In this document: positions 10,345-26,935 of the stretch, one piece after another
Numbering within the stretch: position 1 is the first letter of the stretch
Layout: every line of letters begins with the position of its first letter
Source of the DNA: Brachynemurus nebulosus
Taxonomy: Eukaryota > Arthropoda > Insecta > Neuroptera > Myrmeleontidae
DNA: 64,000 nucleotides
Assembly: GCA_035578155.1 (NCBI GenBank)
Contig: JAPWDM010000005.1
Span: 27,505,608 to 27,569,607 of the forward strand
Direction: 5' to 3'
Position numbers and translations under genes: made by a program
The notes under the pieces: model-generated
The model's input: the letters and a program-made list of their open reading frames with translations, nothing else
Told to the model about the DNA's origin: nothing
The model's database searches: none

Positions 10345-13320
10345 TTTATTCTATATTTTTTTCTGCTTTTAAATTTTAAAATAATCGAAGCTAAAATCAT
10401 GCCTCAACCAATTTTCAGTTAATGGAAGGAATAAAAACAAATTAAATTCAGCAAAACTGATCAAGACTTTGAAATTTTCAATTCAAAATTTAATCTTTAA
10501 TTTAAAAGCTAGTATTTTCAAACTTGACGCAGATTTAACCACGTGACCCTATTTAATTCGTTCGCAAAATTCCACAGTAAGCTCGCTAAATTATTAACAA
10601 TCAAAACAAGTAAAATAAATACACATTAATAAGATTATCTGATTAAAGTAGGGGTAAAATATGAGATTACTGAATTTTTTCTGGCTTCACTAAATTTTTT
10701 AAATGATATGCATTATTAATTTTGGTTCCATTAAAAACTTGATACACAAAGAGATGACTTTGACAAAGGCCTTTTGTCTAGACTGAATTTTTTAACCCGA
10801 GAAAATCATTATATCATTATCAAAATGTCATTTCTGTCACTAACCTAAACCGGAAGTTTGCTGGCGTTTATTCCGCATTTCAATCAATTCTACTTATTTT
10901 GCAAATAGGCAATGTTCAATAACGCCAAACTGGAAAAAATCGGTTTTAAATTTCAAAATTATATGTAATTATATTTTACAGAGTAAAACACTGCCATCCA
11001 ATGACTTCAAGGGCAAAGTTTACTTACAAATATCAAAAAAATTCTCGTTGAAAATTTGCCAAAATGATCACGGATCAAAATATATATATATTACCGATTT
11101 ACGGGTAATAAGTTAACAAATGTTAATGTTGTTTATCAAGGTTTCGAGACAATTCGATAGTTATTGCCCTCGAAAAAATATAAACATAAACACAAGTTAG
11201 AGGAAACGTGAAGCAGTGTCACTAGTGCCAGATCAATATGATTTTTTTTTTTTTTTTTTTTTGAAAATTACCCAAAATATATTTATAATTTAAAATAAAG
11301 GTAAACACAATATTTAATACTTTTGGGATTCCGAAGAAAAAAATCTCTAAACTATTATAATTTCGTCATGTCTGTCAGTCATACTCTTATATACGCACTA
11401 CATCTTTTGAGCTATACGGATACGAAAATTTGCAACTTTTTTAATTTTTTTTAAGGGATGACATTTTTTTCATGTCCTATATCGTGTGGAATATCTTAAA
11501 TGAAGCTGAGGTATTTTTATCATTTTCCATTTTTAAGTCCCGTTTCCGAAATATTGAGCTTCTGAGTGAAATTTCTTTGCTCTTGTCTCCTGAAACTTTT
11601 CAATCGTGGATCCAAAAAGAATTTCAATTAAAATTATTTCAGTTAAATCGTGTCGGTAACTTTCAGAGATGTAGGCTATTTTTTTAGCCGTCAATCAAGT
11701 AAATTTTCTATCAATCAAGTTTCAGTCAATCAAGTAAAGAAAAATGAAGTGTGGAAGTGGTCCCAGAAGATGAAATTTTTCATGGAGAGTTTTAGTACTA
11801 GAAAACATCTTTTAACTCTAGTCAAAAATCAAGTCTAGAGCAGTGAAAATGTTAGAAAATGGAAAATTTTTCGTTTCTCCCTATCGCACTATAATATAAG
11901 TATTTTTGTTCTTTGGCCTATACTCAACACTCTTAAAGAAAATATTACTTTCCACATAAACTAAAATATCACGTAATCGATCCTCGTAGGTTGATAACAC
12001 ATGCGCAAGTTCAATTTTCAAATATATTTATTTATTTTTATGATAAATCGTAAAAAGTATATTTAAATGTCCTATATATTACCTCCAAAGCTGTAAAAAA
12101 TCTGGCTACTGAGGAACACTAACTTAGTGTGAGTCTCACACGAACTTGTTCGTTAAAATGAAAAATTAGGTTTCGGAAACTTTTTTAGAAAAACATAATT
12201 AATGTTATGTCAGATGATTACGATGATAAAACGGAAATTTTTTAATTGTTCTTTTTTTATGATGATGCATAAATTGCCCACCTATAGATTTTTTCAAATT
12301 GGCAATTATATAATAATTTGTTTAATAGCTTCATTAAATTATTTTTTATCATAACTATTATTAAAGTGTTTATTAATAAATGAATAAAAGAATTTTTTTA
12401 CATTATATTAAAAAATTAAACAATATACTATTTGCAACAATTATATTTATTAATGACGCCTCATGATACAGAAGAAATAAAAATAAATTTAATATAAGTA
12501 AGATGCAAGAAAGTGATTGTGAAGAAATTCCATTGTAAATCTAGAATGTTCAAACTGTTTTTTATAACCGTTTTGATAGTGTATATTCCGGTAACGTTCT
12601 TTTTTGGAACAACAATTTTTTTGAATTTTTAAATAATTTTTCTATTTTCTAAAATTAAAGAACACATTTAAATGTTTAAAATGTTCATTTAGTAATTTTT
12701 TTTTGTTCAATAGGTATTGTTTATACTTAAAAAAACTAAAACAATAATAAAAATATAGGCATACTTACAAAAAATATTTAAATAAAACAATTATTTGTCA
12801 TAAGTCCATTAAAAAACCATTTAATTGAAACGAATAAATTCGTTTAATTATAAAAATTTTCACTATTTTCGCGTCCGGAAAAATGATTAAAAGTTTACGA
12901 CACTTTATAGTAAGTCAACCATCTATACAATGTGAAGGTCTAAGGCACTGATTGCTTCTTGTTGTACATTAAATACCGAGTATACCGAGTATGTAATAAA
13001 ACTATAAAACCCGGGATCGACTGCATTATATACTAAAGAATCACAGTCTCAACGACTTGCTATACTGCGTGTGGACGGTGTGGACTGTACGTTATTTGTA
13101 GTACCAGTGGTGTAACATTTCTAATTTTATCAATTATTAATTCAGTACCTATAATTTAATTAGCATTTTCTGTTGTATAAAATATACAATTTGTATAAAA
13201 AAAAAAATGAATTTAACTGAATTTTGGCTAAATATAAAATTTGTTATGTTAACGTGGTTGGAGACCTAGAGATTAAATTAGTATTAAATTCTAAAAAAAT
13301 CTATCCTTTATTTTCGTAAA
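10345..13320. other. Gene-free AT-rich stretch
   Basis: No gene, structured RNA or intact element recognised. It holds homopolymer runs and a short GTCATGTCTGTCAGTCATAC piece near 11365 like other dispersed repeats in the window. Confidence 0.5.
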
Positions 13321-13334
13321 CTAATACATATTAT

Positions 13335-13455
13335 TTCTTTTTAGTGCTCTGTACCAAAATTGACAAAACGGAACATTTATGCAATCATTTCGGTGTCTGT
13401 CCGTCTGTCACAGCCGATTTTCTCTGAAACCATTCGACGTGAAAATTTGAAATTT
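13335..13455 (+). repeat. Dispersed repeat related to 61960-62075
   Basis: Shares ordered blocks with the later copy in the same orientation: GTACCAAAAYTGRCAAAACG, TTYGGTGTC, a CCGTC/CGGTCACA block, and TTTCTCTGAAACCATTCGAC. It appears to be an interspersed repeat, not a gene. Confidence 0.55.
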
Positions 13456-13464
13456 AGCACAGAG

Positions 13465-13680
13465 CAGTGGTGGATTTACCCTTAGTGCCGCTCTAGGCTC
13501 CGTGAAAAATGCCGCCCCTAAAAAGCTAAAAAAATTTTTTAGTCACTTTTAAACACTTTTTCTTAAAAAAAAATGTGACGAGCAAAAAAAAAAAGAAACT
13601 TCAAATTCTAAATTTTGCCGCCCCTAAAATCTGCCGCTCTAGGCTCCAGCCTACTCAGCCTGCTGGTAAATCCACCACTG
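13465..13680. mobile_element. Short hAT-type MITE
   Basis: 216 bp with perfect TIR CAGTGGTGGATTTACC. Flanks GCACAGAG and ACACAGAC match at 6 of 8 positions, consistent with a decayed 8-bp duplication. GCCGCTCTAGGCTCC occurs as a direct repeat near both ends. Confidence 0.78.
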
Positions 13681-13699
13681 ACACAGACATAGAGAATGG

Positions 13700-16869
<3,170 letters not shown>

Positions 16870-17644
16870 ATTTACGTCTGTGTGAATGAACGTAGCTTGG
16901 CCTTGCGCTCAAATGAATTGACCAGTCTTGACCCTTAAGATGGTTTCATTGCTAGGAAAATTGATAATTTAATCTCAGTTTTCTTTGGTCTAAGCGTTTT
17001 CCATAATTTCCATTTTAAAGTTTTGATTTAAATCTTAGAATAGGATTATAACAATATAATTATTAATACAAAGTTAGAAAATGTAGAAATTTTTATAAAC
17101 GTAGCTCAGTAGAGCATTAACCATTGAATTGTCAAGGGCTCATTACGTATTCATAATACGTGCGTTTAGATTCTTATGTTTCTTTGTTATTTATAGATTT
17201 TAAGTCAATTTTTTAACTAAATTCTCTATTGACAGACAACATTCAAGTAATTTGTAAAACAAATATAATTTTTTTGCAATGTAAACTTCTATACAAGGGT
17301 TGCATTCATTTTATAATTAAAAAATATCCTAAAGAGTTAAAAGTTCTGTTCTGATTGTGAGAGTGTAACAAATTCTATAAGGGTTTTTTCTTTGTTAAAC
17401 TACAAAAATTTTTAAAAATTACGGAAACCATAAAAATAAATCCAAAAACAACTAAAATTTTGTATCAATCACATTTAGTTATTATACAGCCATTCTTTTG
17501 TTACGGACATGACATTTTCTCGCACTTTACACGCCTTCTCATAAGAAAAAAAATAGAAGTTATTTTTTTCTTATAAATTTTCAATACTAATCAGATAGAC
17601 AAATGTGTACACAATATTTGTACTGAATATAAAATACATAACAT

Positions 17645-17745
17645 TATTAGTTTTAATGCTAGAGCTAATAAAGTTTGTGTTACGGACGTGACAAAAAGTA
17701 CCTTTTTGTCGCATCCGTAACATATCTCTAGCATTAATAACATTT
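17645..17745. repeat. Hairpin repeat with GTTACGGACGTGACA stem
   Basis: Inner stem GTTACGGACGTGACAAAAAG pairs with a near-complement across a 4-nt loop. Outer arms with TAATGCTAGAG and CTCTAGCATTA extend it. GTTACGGACATGACA also occurs alone at about 17500. Confidence 0.6.
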
Positions 17746-17834
17746 TTAAATTACTTAATATGTTTACGTTTACTCAGAGAGTGTCTAGGCGTGTTAGAAA
17801 AAAGACAAAAACATCTAGGAAATATTGGCATAAA

Positions 17835-18245
17835 AATCGTGAGGGTAAGGGTTAAAAGTTGAAACCTCCAAAAAGTAGTGGCTGGCTATTAACTTAACCT
17901 GTACACAAAATTTCAGCCCTCTAGGTTTATTTGGGGAGATTTTGACCCGAACGAAACTGTTAAAAAACAAGAACAGTCATGTTCTTTTTAGTATAAAAAT
18001 GGTGCGGGTAAGGGTCAAAAGTTTAGCCCCCAAAAGGCACCCCCTGATACTAACTCAATTCAAATACAAAATTTCAGCCCTCTAGGTTTATTTGGGTGAC
18101 CTGTGCGAGTGGTACAAACTTCGAAAACGTCGAAAAAGCATGAAATTGTAGTTTAAAAATGGTAGGGGGAACTTTATCAACACACCAAATTTCAATCCTC
18201 TATGTTAATTCTGGGGGGCTTTGGGGGTGTTTGATCCTGCCAAAA
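17835..18245 (+). repeat. Diverged tandem repeat, unit about 157 bp
   Basis: TTTCAGCCCTCTAGGTTTAT occurs at about 17920 and 18077, with GGGTAAGGGT ahead of each. A weaker third copy lies near 18185 (TTTCAATCCTCTATGTTAAT). The block is G/C-richer than its surroundings. Confidence 0.6.
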
Positions 18246-19069
18246 TCCCTTTTTCCCCCTCTACTCCCTCCAAATCATCTTAGGAAGCTGAATTTTGGAT
18301 ATGATAATCGACCGAAACATTATTTTAAACCAGTTTGGAAAAGTTTTATTGTTTTATTGCCCCCAACCCCCCCCTAAAGGTTGGGTCGGATCCAAAATTT
18401 GCCCAAAATTTAACCCCACTTTGATAGTATGAGGTGCATCCGAAATGAGGTCCGAAAACGGATAGCGCCCCTACTCTCGCCTCTCGCCGTTCTTATCGTG
18501 TAGGCTGTATAAGTCTAATTTTTTCAAGGAAAAATTCGACTAAAAATTAGGAAATTAAAAAATAAATTGTAATAGAGGAAAAAGACCCAATAAATAATAT
18601 TTTTTTAAAGTTAGTCTGATATGTAGTTTTTTCTTTTTTTAATTAAAACACAGAAATTCCCAGTAAACATGTAACTTAGATTATATTATAGTTTTTTATT
18701 GCAAAAGTCAAATAGAACCGGATGCTAAATTAAATATTTAACATTTGGCTGTCGAAAAAATTTTTTTTACATCTCTTTAATCCAATATTAAACATGCGAT
18801 TCCACAATAATTACGATAATTACTGGGATAGTAAGCTATTTGTTTTTTAATCAGAGATATATGAAAAGTTTAGAAAAGAAAAACTATTTGCATTCTTTAT
18901 AGTTATTGTTAGCCAAAACAACTTTTCGTTTCATTTATTGCGTAATCTTTAAAGTTCTATGGTTTTAAAAATTTGCAAATAGTTTATTCTGTTTAATTAG
19001 TATTTATTTAGATACATATTTATTATATCCAAGGGGCCAAACTGCTATATGATAGTTAGTATTCCGACT

Positions 19070-19492
19070 GGGGTTGCCAGGTTATTTTTAACAGACCCGC
19101 CGGCCGACAGAGGCTCCAAAAATCGCCCAAAATCGCTTACACTCAAAGTGTACCGCAAAAAACCGCGTAGTTTTTGATAACTGGGTTAATTTGTCAATTC
19201 TAATTCTCGAAAAATGCAAAAAATACTGTTGACAAGCAAAAAAAAAAAAAAAGAACGATTAAAAAAAATTATCTATCTCCCAAAAAATATTGTTGACGAG
19301 CAAAAAGAAAAAAAAAAACGAGAGTACTTATTAATTATGATGTTTTCATACTGTACTCGTATCAACACTCAAATGTTACTCGATTTTCAATTCCGCCCAA
19401 AAAGCAGAAAACTGCAAATCAGAATTAGTCACCTCAAATTTTATTTCTAAACCGTCCAGTTTGCGGAAGACCGCCCAACCTGGCAGCCCTAA
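19070..19492. mobile_element. hAT-type non-autonomous element
   Basis: 423 bp with ends GGGTTGCCAGGTT and AACCTGGCAGCCC and a perfect 8-bp duplication TTCCGACT (19062-19069, 19493-19500). The open frame at 19214-19450 is Lys-rich and matches nothing recognised. Confidence 0.82.
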
Positions 19493-19728
19493 TTCCGACT
19501 GTAGCAGAAAGCGGACGTAAAATCCCCTCCACTTCGCACCACTATGTTGTGTAGGTACACACTGTTTGTAGTGGTGTGAGTTTGATGTTTTCTTCTGGGT
19601 AAGTATTCACACGCATAACTACAAAACACGAATTATCGGACAGAGCAACGTGCAGTTCAAGCAACAATGGTCTTACAATACATAATAATCGTAGTACATT
19701 CGGTGACCGACACCGACTGACTAAATGC

Positions 19729-20524
19729 CAGGGGTGCCAACTCGTAAAAAAATTTTCCTCTAAATACAATTTGAAATACCCCTAAAATCCCCTAAAATAA
19801 TAAACTTAATACGTTAGCGGACACAAGAATAGATAAAATACACCAGACGTGTACACTATTTTGACAGCTAATACACTATATGGAATTATTGACGCCGTAC
19901 GACGAGGTGTGTGAGTTTGCTAATTCTCTTGACGTCTTATGATGTCAATGTCCTTGAACGTGTTAAAATACAACTATATATTTTTGGTTTTATAGTTTTG
20001 AAACATTCTTTATTTATAACGTATTCAATATTTCAAACAGAGTCTTGGTATCTTCTGAGGTTTCGTGTTATGAAATATTTCTGAAGTTATCTTAATTGTC
20101 GCCTATATAGTCTACAGGATCAACATATGTATCAAGTGATTGTAGATGTACCAAGTTTTTTGTTTCTTTTTCCTTTGTGCCATTTTAATATAGGCATTTC
20201 TTTTCAATGGTGTTTTATTAACTGAAATTTGTTTGTCAAAATTAAATAACGGTAAAAATTTGAATTATTTCGGTTTTTAAATTTTGTAGGCATTGGTTAC
20301 AAAAGAAAATACTCTTTAAAACTTCTCTTTAGAAAAGAATTAAAATATTCAATTTCATATTATAATCCGAGTTTTTTAAAACTTAAATCGTTAACTTTTT
20401 TAATGCTATTAAAAAAAATTTTATACCCCTAAAAAACCCCTAAACATTTTTTCCCCCTAAAAAAAACTCAATGCAATTTTTTCCCCCTAAATTTAGGGGG
20501 AAAACCCCTGGGTTGGCAGACCTG
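19729..20524. mobile_element. hAT-type non-autonomous element with CCCCTAAA repeats
   Basis: 796 bp with ends CAGGGGTGCCAAC and GTTGGCAGACCTG and a perfect 8-bp duplication CTAAATGC (19721-19728, 20525-20532). CCCCTAAA / CCCCCTAAA repeats cluster near both ends, strongest at 20426-20510. Confidence 0.85.
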
Positions 20525-21825
20525 CTAAATGCCTTAAGCTATGACAGACCAACAAAACAAATGAGACAGATCAAGCCTAGATATAAAAAAGTGTAATCCG
20601 AAAGTTGCAATAAGTAGCAACTTACCCCAGTACTGATTTAGTCTGTTACTGACCGTCGTGGTGTTCACGTCATAATAAATATCATGTTTTTTTAATCAAC
20701 TCGTGAAATTTAAACAGAAAAAAATATGAAGTGTGTCGTATTTAAGTGTAAAAATTCTATTGAATAAAAAATTTCTCAAAATAAAGGGGTATCTTTCTTA
20801 AAATAAATAAATTTATTTTTAATTGTTGACTGGCGGTAACATGCGGTGGCCATGATAATATATGCTATATGTATGCGAACTGCATACATCATCATCAATA
20901 TATCAGACTAACACATTGGTATACTCGTGTCCATACATCATTTGTTTTGATCGTATGTGTGCTGTGTTACGTCACTCGTTGATTACAGTGTGCATACTAG
21001 TTTGACCCCTTGCTCGCAAATGACTCCAAGCGAGCTACACTTTTTTGATATTAGTTTGCTTTTAGTGTTCTATGATTATATCAGTATGAATGTACGTGCA
21101 GACTGCAGACGCCTCACGTCTCATACAAAATGGTTATCACGGGTTCTTGAATTACTAATCTACGGAAATTCACATGATTAACTGAAAATTTAATTCTCTT
21201 CTAAATATTTGTTTATTTATGTTTATATTTATTTTTAAGAAAATACGTTTGTATTGTTTTTAGTTAAGTGACCTAACTTTTTTATTTATTAACGAAATTC
21301 TTATATTCAGAATCGGACTAAGAATTAATTGGTTCCAATATGTATTTCGACATTTTTGAAAGTGAGAAATATAAGGAGGGTATCTTGTACGGAAAACAAT
21401 AGAAAAATAGTTCAAAAAGTGTCCCGTTTTAAGTACTAAGTAACAGTTCAAAAACTCGCCAGAATAGCGCTAGAGTAGCAAAAGAGTATAGTGATTTTTT
21501 TGTGTTGTTTTATAAAAATTTTTAAAATAATAAACCTATTATATGTAACAATTATAATAAAAAAACAATAATTACATAACAACGCGGATGTTTTTCTTTC
21601 CTTGTTTACGTCTCTAAATTTACCCTTTTGCTATAGTAGCGCCGCCACTATTTACGCCTTTCTATGGACACTTTTTGATACAGAGATGATCCTCCTGATG
21701 TCAACTCTCCATAGTGAGAAACTATCACTTTGAAAATGTTTTATATGCAATCGACACGACATATATGTAAGAGTAAGAATAAATAATTAGAAAACCTATG
21801 TTAAAATCACGTTAAAATATGTGTC

Positions 21826-23031
21826 GCCTAGTATCAAAATCTACTAAATGCACTTTTCGAATTTTTTTTATTTTTTAGGGCCATTAATTTTTAAATGCAA
21901 CAAGGCATATACCCCTTAACATTTTTGTTGTAATTTTAACTGCTTACTAAAGAAATCTGCAACTGAAATATAACATAATTTTCAAATCCTGCTAAAATTA
22001 CATTGAAAACTTTACAAATCCTGCTAAATACCCATCAGGGTTAGCAACCGTACTATAATTATAGTAGACATACTATAATTACATCCTTTTTACTATGTAC
22101 TATCATGCCTTTACAATAATCCTTAAATCTACTATAATTTCTTAAATCTATTATAATTCTTATAAACCATATTTTTAGACCGAAAAAACAAATTTTTCGT
22201 AATTAATTTCAAAATGTTTCTCATTTGGCGCCGAAATGATGATTGCTGATACAGTAGATGACTGCTGATCAATCGTGATTTCAATATATATATAGTCCTC
22301 CGGCATTTTGACAACTGGCTAGCAAAAAAAAAAAAGGTCGCCGCTCTCGCCTTCCGATATAAAATGCGATAAAATTGAATTTGGCGGTTATTTTTTCTAA
22401 TCTACTATAATTTTTTCAAATTTACTATAATTTTACGACCCTAGCATAATAATTTCACTCTTCAGGGTTGCTAACACTGATACCCATACATAACCTATAT
22501 TTCAGATTTTAACCGTTCAAATTTTAATTTTTTCACTGACATGTGGGACGTACGAAGTATAAAATTATATTTTCACGTAAAATTTGTATTTTAGTATTTA
22601 TCTAAAATTTTAAATAATGAAATCGTAGATGTAAATGAATTACTAAGTAAGCACTTTGGTTTCATGTGACAAAATGAAAATAGTTTACAATATTACAAAA
22701 CAAATTGTATCGTCTAACCCTGATACATCCAATATTGCTGAATCAAGTTTTTTTTTTTTTTTTAATAAATTTCCCTTATAATTTCTGTTTTAAAACGCAC
22801 TTTATATAAATGTTACTATCAAAACCTAATAAATTCAAATAATTTTGATTAAAAAAGGGGTAAAACGATAATTTTGTTTTTTGATAATAGTACGAATCAT
22901 CTTTTTTACTTTGTTAGTTAATATAATTATGACTTTTTATTCGAAAAATTAATTTTGAACTGAGTTATGGTTTTTTGCGATTTCCCATAATCGTTATAAA
23001 GTGGAATTATTAGATTTTGATACTAGGCAAC
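21826..23031. mobile_element. TIR element interrupted by a hAT MITE
   Basis: Outer inverted ends GCCTAGTATCAAAATCTA and TAGATTTTGATACTAGGC. Possible flanking duplication AAATATGT / ATATATGT (7 of 8). The 444-bp element 22036-22479 lies inside. No coding sequence. Confidence 0.5.
22036..22479. mobile_element. hAT-type MITE, nested
   Basis: Ends CAGGGTTAGCAACC and GGTTGCTAACACTG, with a perfect 8-bp duplication ATACCCAT (22028-22035, 22480-22487). The interior repeats TACTATAATT motifs in both orientations. Confidence 0.85.
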
Positions 23032-23039
23032 TCATATAT

Positions 23040-24330
23040 GTCTGCAATAGTTTGGGATTGTAAGCCTTTCCCTAAAGCAGTTACAACCCTTGTAATAAAA
23101 TAAATGAGATTTAAGCTTTTCCATGTCATTCAGACGTGATACATGGAAAATTTTATTAAATATTTGTTTAATATTATTTGCAAATAAAAGGTGTGTGAGA
23201 TCAAAAATTATTACACTATTCAAATATTTAAATATTTAATTCCCCAGGATATTAACATTTTTTTTTCTTTTTGAAACAGTACTATGTACAAACTATGTGG
23301 ATGTAAATATTATTAAACGCGTATGGGTAATTCACTAAAAAATTTGTTTTTCTCTCATAAATGTAGTGACAAAAATGAAAACAGACAAATTGTTATTATT
23401 ATTACTTTGCAGTACATACAGACTTTTTCGATTTTGATGCCAAAATTGCAAACGAATATGTCATATTTTATTAATTATGTATCTAAATACATACTTACGT
23501 AATTTTATAAAGGCTCAATTAATTGTAAGACCAAAGTATGAATCAAGTCGTCCCGTCTCGTTAGAATTTTGAACAGTTTGAATTACATACCAATGAACAC
23601 TATTATATTAGTAAATAGACAACGCGTAGACAAAGCGTAAAGTCAGTTTCTAGGCATTTTTCTTGAAGCAGGTAACATAGTGAGGCGGATGAGATTTAAG
23701 GAATGTAATATAATGTCAATTTTTGAGCAAATGCGACTATAATTATTGCAGGACATAATTTGTATACGTACATATTTTGAAAATAAAGCGAATACCACTT
23801 TGTTTTTTTCAAAATTTTGCAGTTTCTTCTCAAAAAAGTAAAATTTTATTATCAATATTATATTTTGACAATAATTATTTGAAAACGTTACTACGGATAC
23901 AATCGGTTTTTGTATATTACGGAATACTATTAGGTTGGAACTTGGTGGTAACTGGCTGCCTAAATTATACATTTATATAATTAGTCTATATAATATATAA
24001 TTTTATGTTCTTTGGCCTATGGTTTGAATATTTTTACAATTCTCTGTTTCATTGGCAAGAATAAAATTTAAATTCCTAAATACAGATGGTAAAACAAAAT
24101 TTATTCTAGTAGAGTTCTGGTACTAAATTCTAGTAGATTTTTATCTTGGAGTAAATTTTTATGTAAATTATGTATCAATTATAAATGGATATATTCATGA
24201 TACCAATAATTTACAAGCAAAATTTGAGTTTAATACCTGAACAGGCCGAACACTTGACATCTGTTGATGAAGTTTTGAAGCAACACGCTATTCTTGATAT
24301 AATTTATTAAAAAAAATATTTTTGTAAAGG
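23040..24330. other. Gene-free stretch upstream of TMEM18
   Basis: No gene or bordered repeat seen. Confidence 0.4.
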
Positions 24331-24341
24331 GAAAAAAGGGA

Positions 24342-24408
24342 GTATCACGAATACCACGAAGTATTTTTAAATAAAGAAGCTTTGTGTTATTCGTGAAATC
24401 GTGATACT
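24342..24408. repeat. Small hairpin upstream of TMEM18
   Basis: GTATCACGAATACCACGAAG pairs imperfectly with sequence ending CGTGATAC. It lies about 225 bp before the TMEM18 start. Confidence 0.4.
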
Positions 24409-24632
24409 TCTTTTCCTTGATTTTATTAAACTATTTTTTTTAGTAGACTGTATTATCAATAAAATATTATTTTAAAACGTTACCAATAGATGTCCAGTAC
24501 TAGGCTAGTGCCAACTACACATACTTGAAAGCATTCGGTATACCTCATGAACGTACCCAACAATATGCCATTTTTGACAGTTTACAGATTTAATGGGGTA
24601 ATTTGTTTTTGATAGAAGAATAATACACCGAA

Positions 24633-25356
24633 ATGGAAACACAATTTATTGAAATAAATGAGATTACAGGATTGTGGTCATTTTTAAAAAGTGTACGTAA
24701 TAATTTTCTATCACTTATCAATTATAACATTTTATAAGTACTTCATATTATAAAATTTAAAAAAAATCATTATCATTTTAACCTTTGGTCAAAAATGGAT
24801 TTTAAAAATTATACTCAATTATTTATACGTGTATGAATTGAAATTTTCAGATTGAATGGCAAGATCCTTGGCTAATATGCCTTATCATTTTTCATATTTC
24901 AGTCACGTTAATGGCCTTATTAACTAGGAATTATGGAAATTTTCAAATAGTTTTATTTTTGACTTTATGTAAGTTCACTTTATGTATCTTGAAATCGGGT
25001 TTAAATAATATGGTTTTTAATTTGCCCTTTCATTTTAGTAATAATGGTTTATTTTTCTGAAAATATTAACGAAATCGCTTCAAACAACTGGAGAGCGTTT
25101 TCAAAACAGCAGTATTTTGATAGTAAAGGCCTTTTCATATCATTAGTTTTTTCCGTACCAATTCTACTGAATTGTATGATTATGGTGGTAAGTATGAATA
25201 TGAACTAAAAATTGGCAAGTATTTAGGAATATTCGAAACTTTAATCTTGTTATTTAGGGACATTGGTTGTATCAGTCGACACAGTTGATGACAAAATTGA
25301 AACGGGCGCAGCTACGTGAACGATTAAAACAGCAGAATCAAATCAAACAGGATTAA
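24633..25356 (+). CDS. TMEM18: TMEM18, three-pass transmembrane protein (4 exons)
   Basis: Exons 24633-24692, 24851-24968, 25039-25187 and 25258-25356 join with GT-AG introns in phases 0, 1 and 0 to give 141 aa, against about 140 aa for animal TMEM18. Family hallmarks are readable: DPWL near residue 25, ENINE near 67, [15 protein letters not shown] at 76-90, and a Lys/Arg/Gln-rich tail from 122 to the end. Hydrophobic segments lie at about 26-44, 51-66 and 91-113. Family knowledge places TMEM18 in the inner nuclear membrane with a basic C-terminus implicated in DNA binding, and in vertebrates it is linked to body weight; the role here is inferred. The ATG at 24633 gives the expected length. 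The exon 1 donor is placed at 24693 because it alone keeps the frame. A weak ATTAAA polyadenylation signal sits at 25440. Confidence 0.93.
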
Positions 25357-25821
25357 AAAGGATATTTGTACTGACAAAGATGTTTATAATTTATTAATTG
25401 ATAAGGTTAATAAGTCTAGCGCTAGATATTAATAATTTCATTAAAAGAAATATTTTTGTATAACCGAGAAATATTTTTTTCTAACGATTTCTTTTCTGGT
25501 ATATTATATTAACTTAATAATTCCATATTGTACCGATTTAATGCTTTTAAAAATAGTTAGTCAGGTTTTTTGTGCTTTTATTTTTGATATTTTGTATAAT
25601 TTGTGTTTTGTAGATATTTGTTTTTGTATATTATGGTACTTAGAATATACTTGAATCTCGAAATTAATATATTGAACAAGATGGCGTCCAGTATGTCATT
25701 GTAAGTTAAAAATTTGGTAATACCAAGGTCGGTAGAGCATTTTGCAACACATTTTTAGCACGATTCAGTTGTTTTTTTTTTCAATCGATTTGTACACTTT
25801 TAGAGAAATTTTAAAAAAAAT

Positions 25822-26935
25822 GACGCCACCCTGGCGGTTGTTGTATTGAAGTCATCTTGATAAACGTTTTTTTCAAATTCCTCGTAAAGGGCAGGGTATG
25901 CGATAGAAGTACGAAGAACATTTTTTTATAGAAAATTAAATTTTGTATCTTTTTTATCTGAAACATTCTTTTCTAAAGTAAATATTTTAAGAATTATGCC
26001 CATTTAAAAATAACAAAATAATTTTTAATTTTTGGCGAATAATTTACAACTGGTTAGAAATGTATTAACAAAAATTGTAGTGCGTACAGTCTTTTACAAA
26101 TTTTATTTTAAACAGTTTTTTTTAAATAGTTTACAAGATATTATGTAGCAAAGAAAGACCTTAATGCATCTTTTTTATGTCATCGAAGATGACATATTAA
26201 TATCGTTTTGTAACTGAATAATTATTGAGTTTTACATCCATATTGAATAAACGCAAGAGGGCTGTAGGGCTCTGAACAATTATAGAATTAACAAAAAATC
26301 ATAAATTAACATTTCACTGAGATGACGTTACTTAGTGCGTGTCAAAAACTGGCATTTGACGAATTTTTGTAATACTACTATTGATTTTAAAAAACTATTG
26401 TATATGTAAGGTTTGTTTAAGTAGCAGTTTTGGATAGTACCAAACTATCAGGGTTGTGCGCAAAACGTTTTTGATAATTAAGACCGCTCTACGCATACTA
26501 AAATTACTTTGCGCATAATCCTGACAGTTTGGTACTATCCAAAACGGCTGCTTAACCAAGCCTGTAACCTCACGATACAAGTCTCATTTCTTCGTACATG
26601 TTATGGTCGTATTCTGATAACTTTAGAAAGAAATGTTTGATACAAAATTTGTAGAGAATTGTACGATCTATAGTTTTCATAATAACTGTTACCAATGTAT
26701 CGACAACCGTTGCAAATTATTCACCATAAACGAAAAAAATATAAAACACCATAACTTTTAAGATATTTACTTTAGAAAAAAAAGTTTCAAACAAAAAAGA
26801 TAGGAAACTTTATTTTCTATAGAAAAGATTTATTATAATTTTGTTGTAGAACCAACCATTTACGAGATATTCCCTTGATTAGAGTTTTCAAGATGGCGGC
26901 CGGCTCCATATCTGCCATCTTGAAGCAAACCGACT
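25822..26935. repeat. Decayed fold-back repeat
   Basis: Arms at about 25848-26110 and 26640-26912 are inverted relatives: blocks with AAGATGRC, CTCGTAAA, TTTCTATAGAAAA-like and TTTACTTTAGAAAA sequence appear in mirror order. A separate hairpin MITE (26409-26563) occupies the centre. Confidence 0.5.
26409..26563. mobile_element. Hairpin MITE
   Basis: About 155 bp; arms share TTTTGGATAGTACCAAACT and flanking blocks including TGCGCAAA. Ends AGGTTTGTTTAAG and CTTAACCAAGCCT. Target duplication not certain. Confidence 0.6.
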
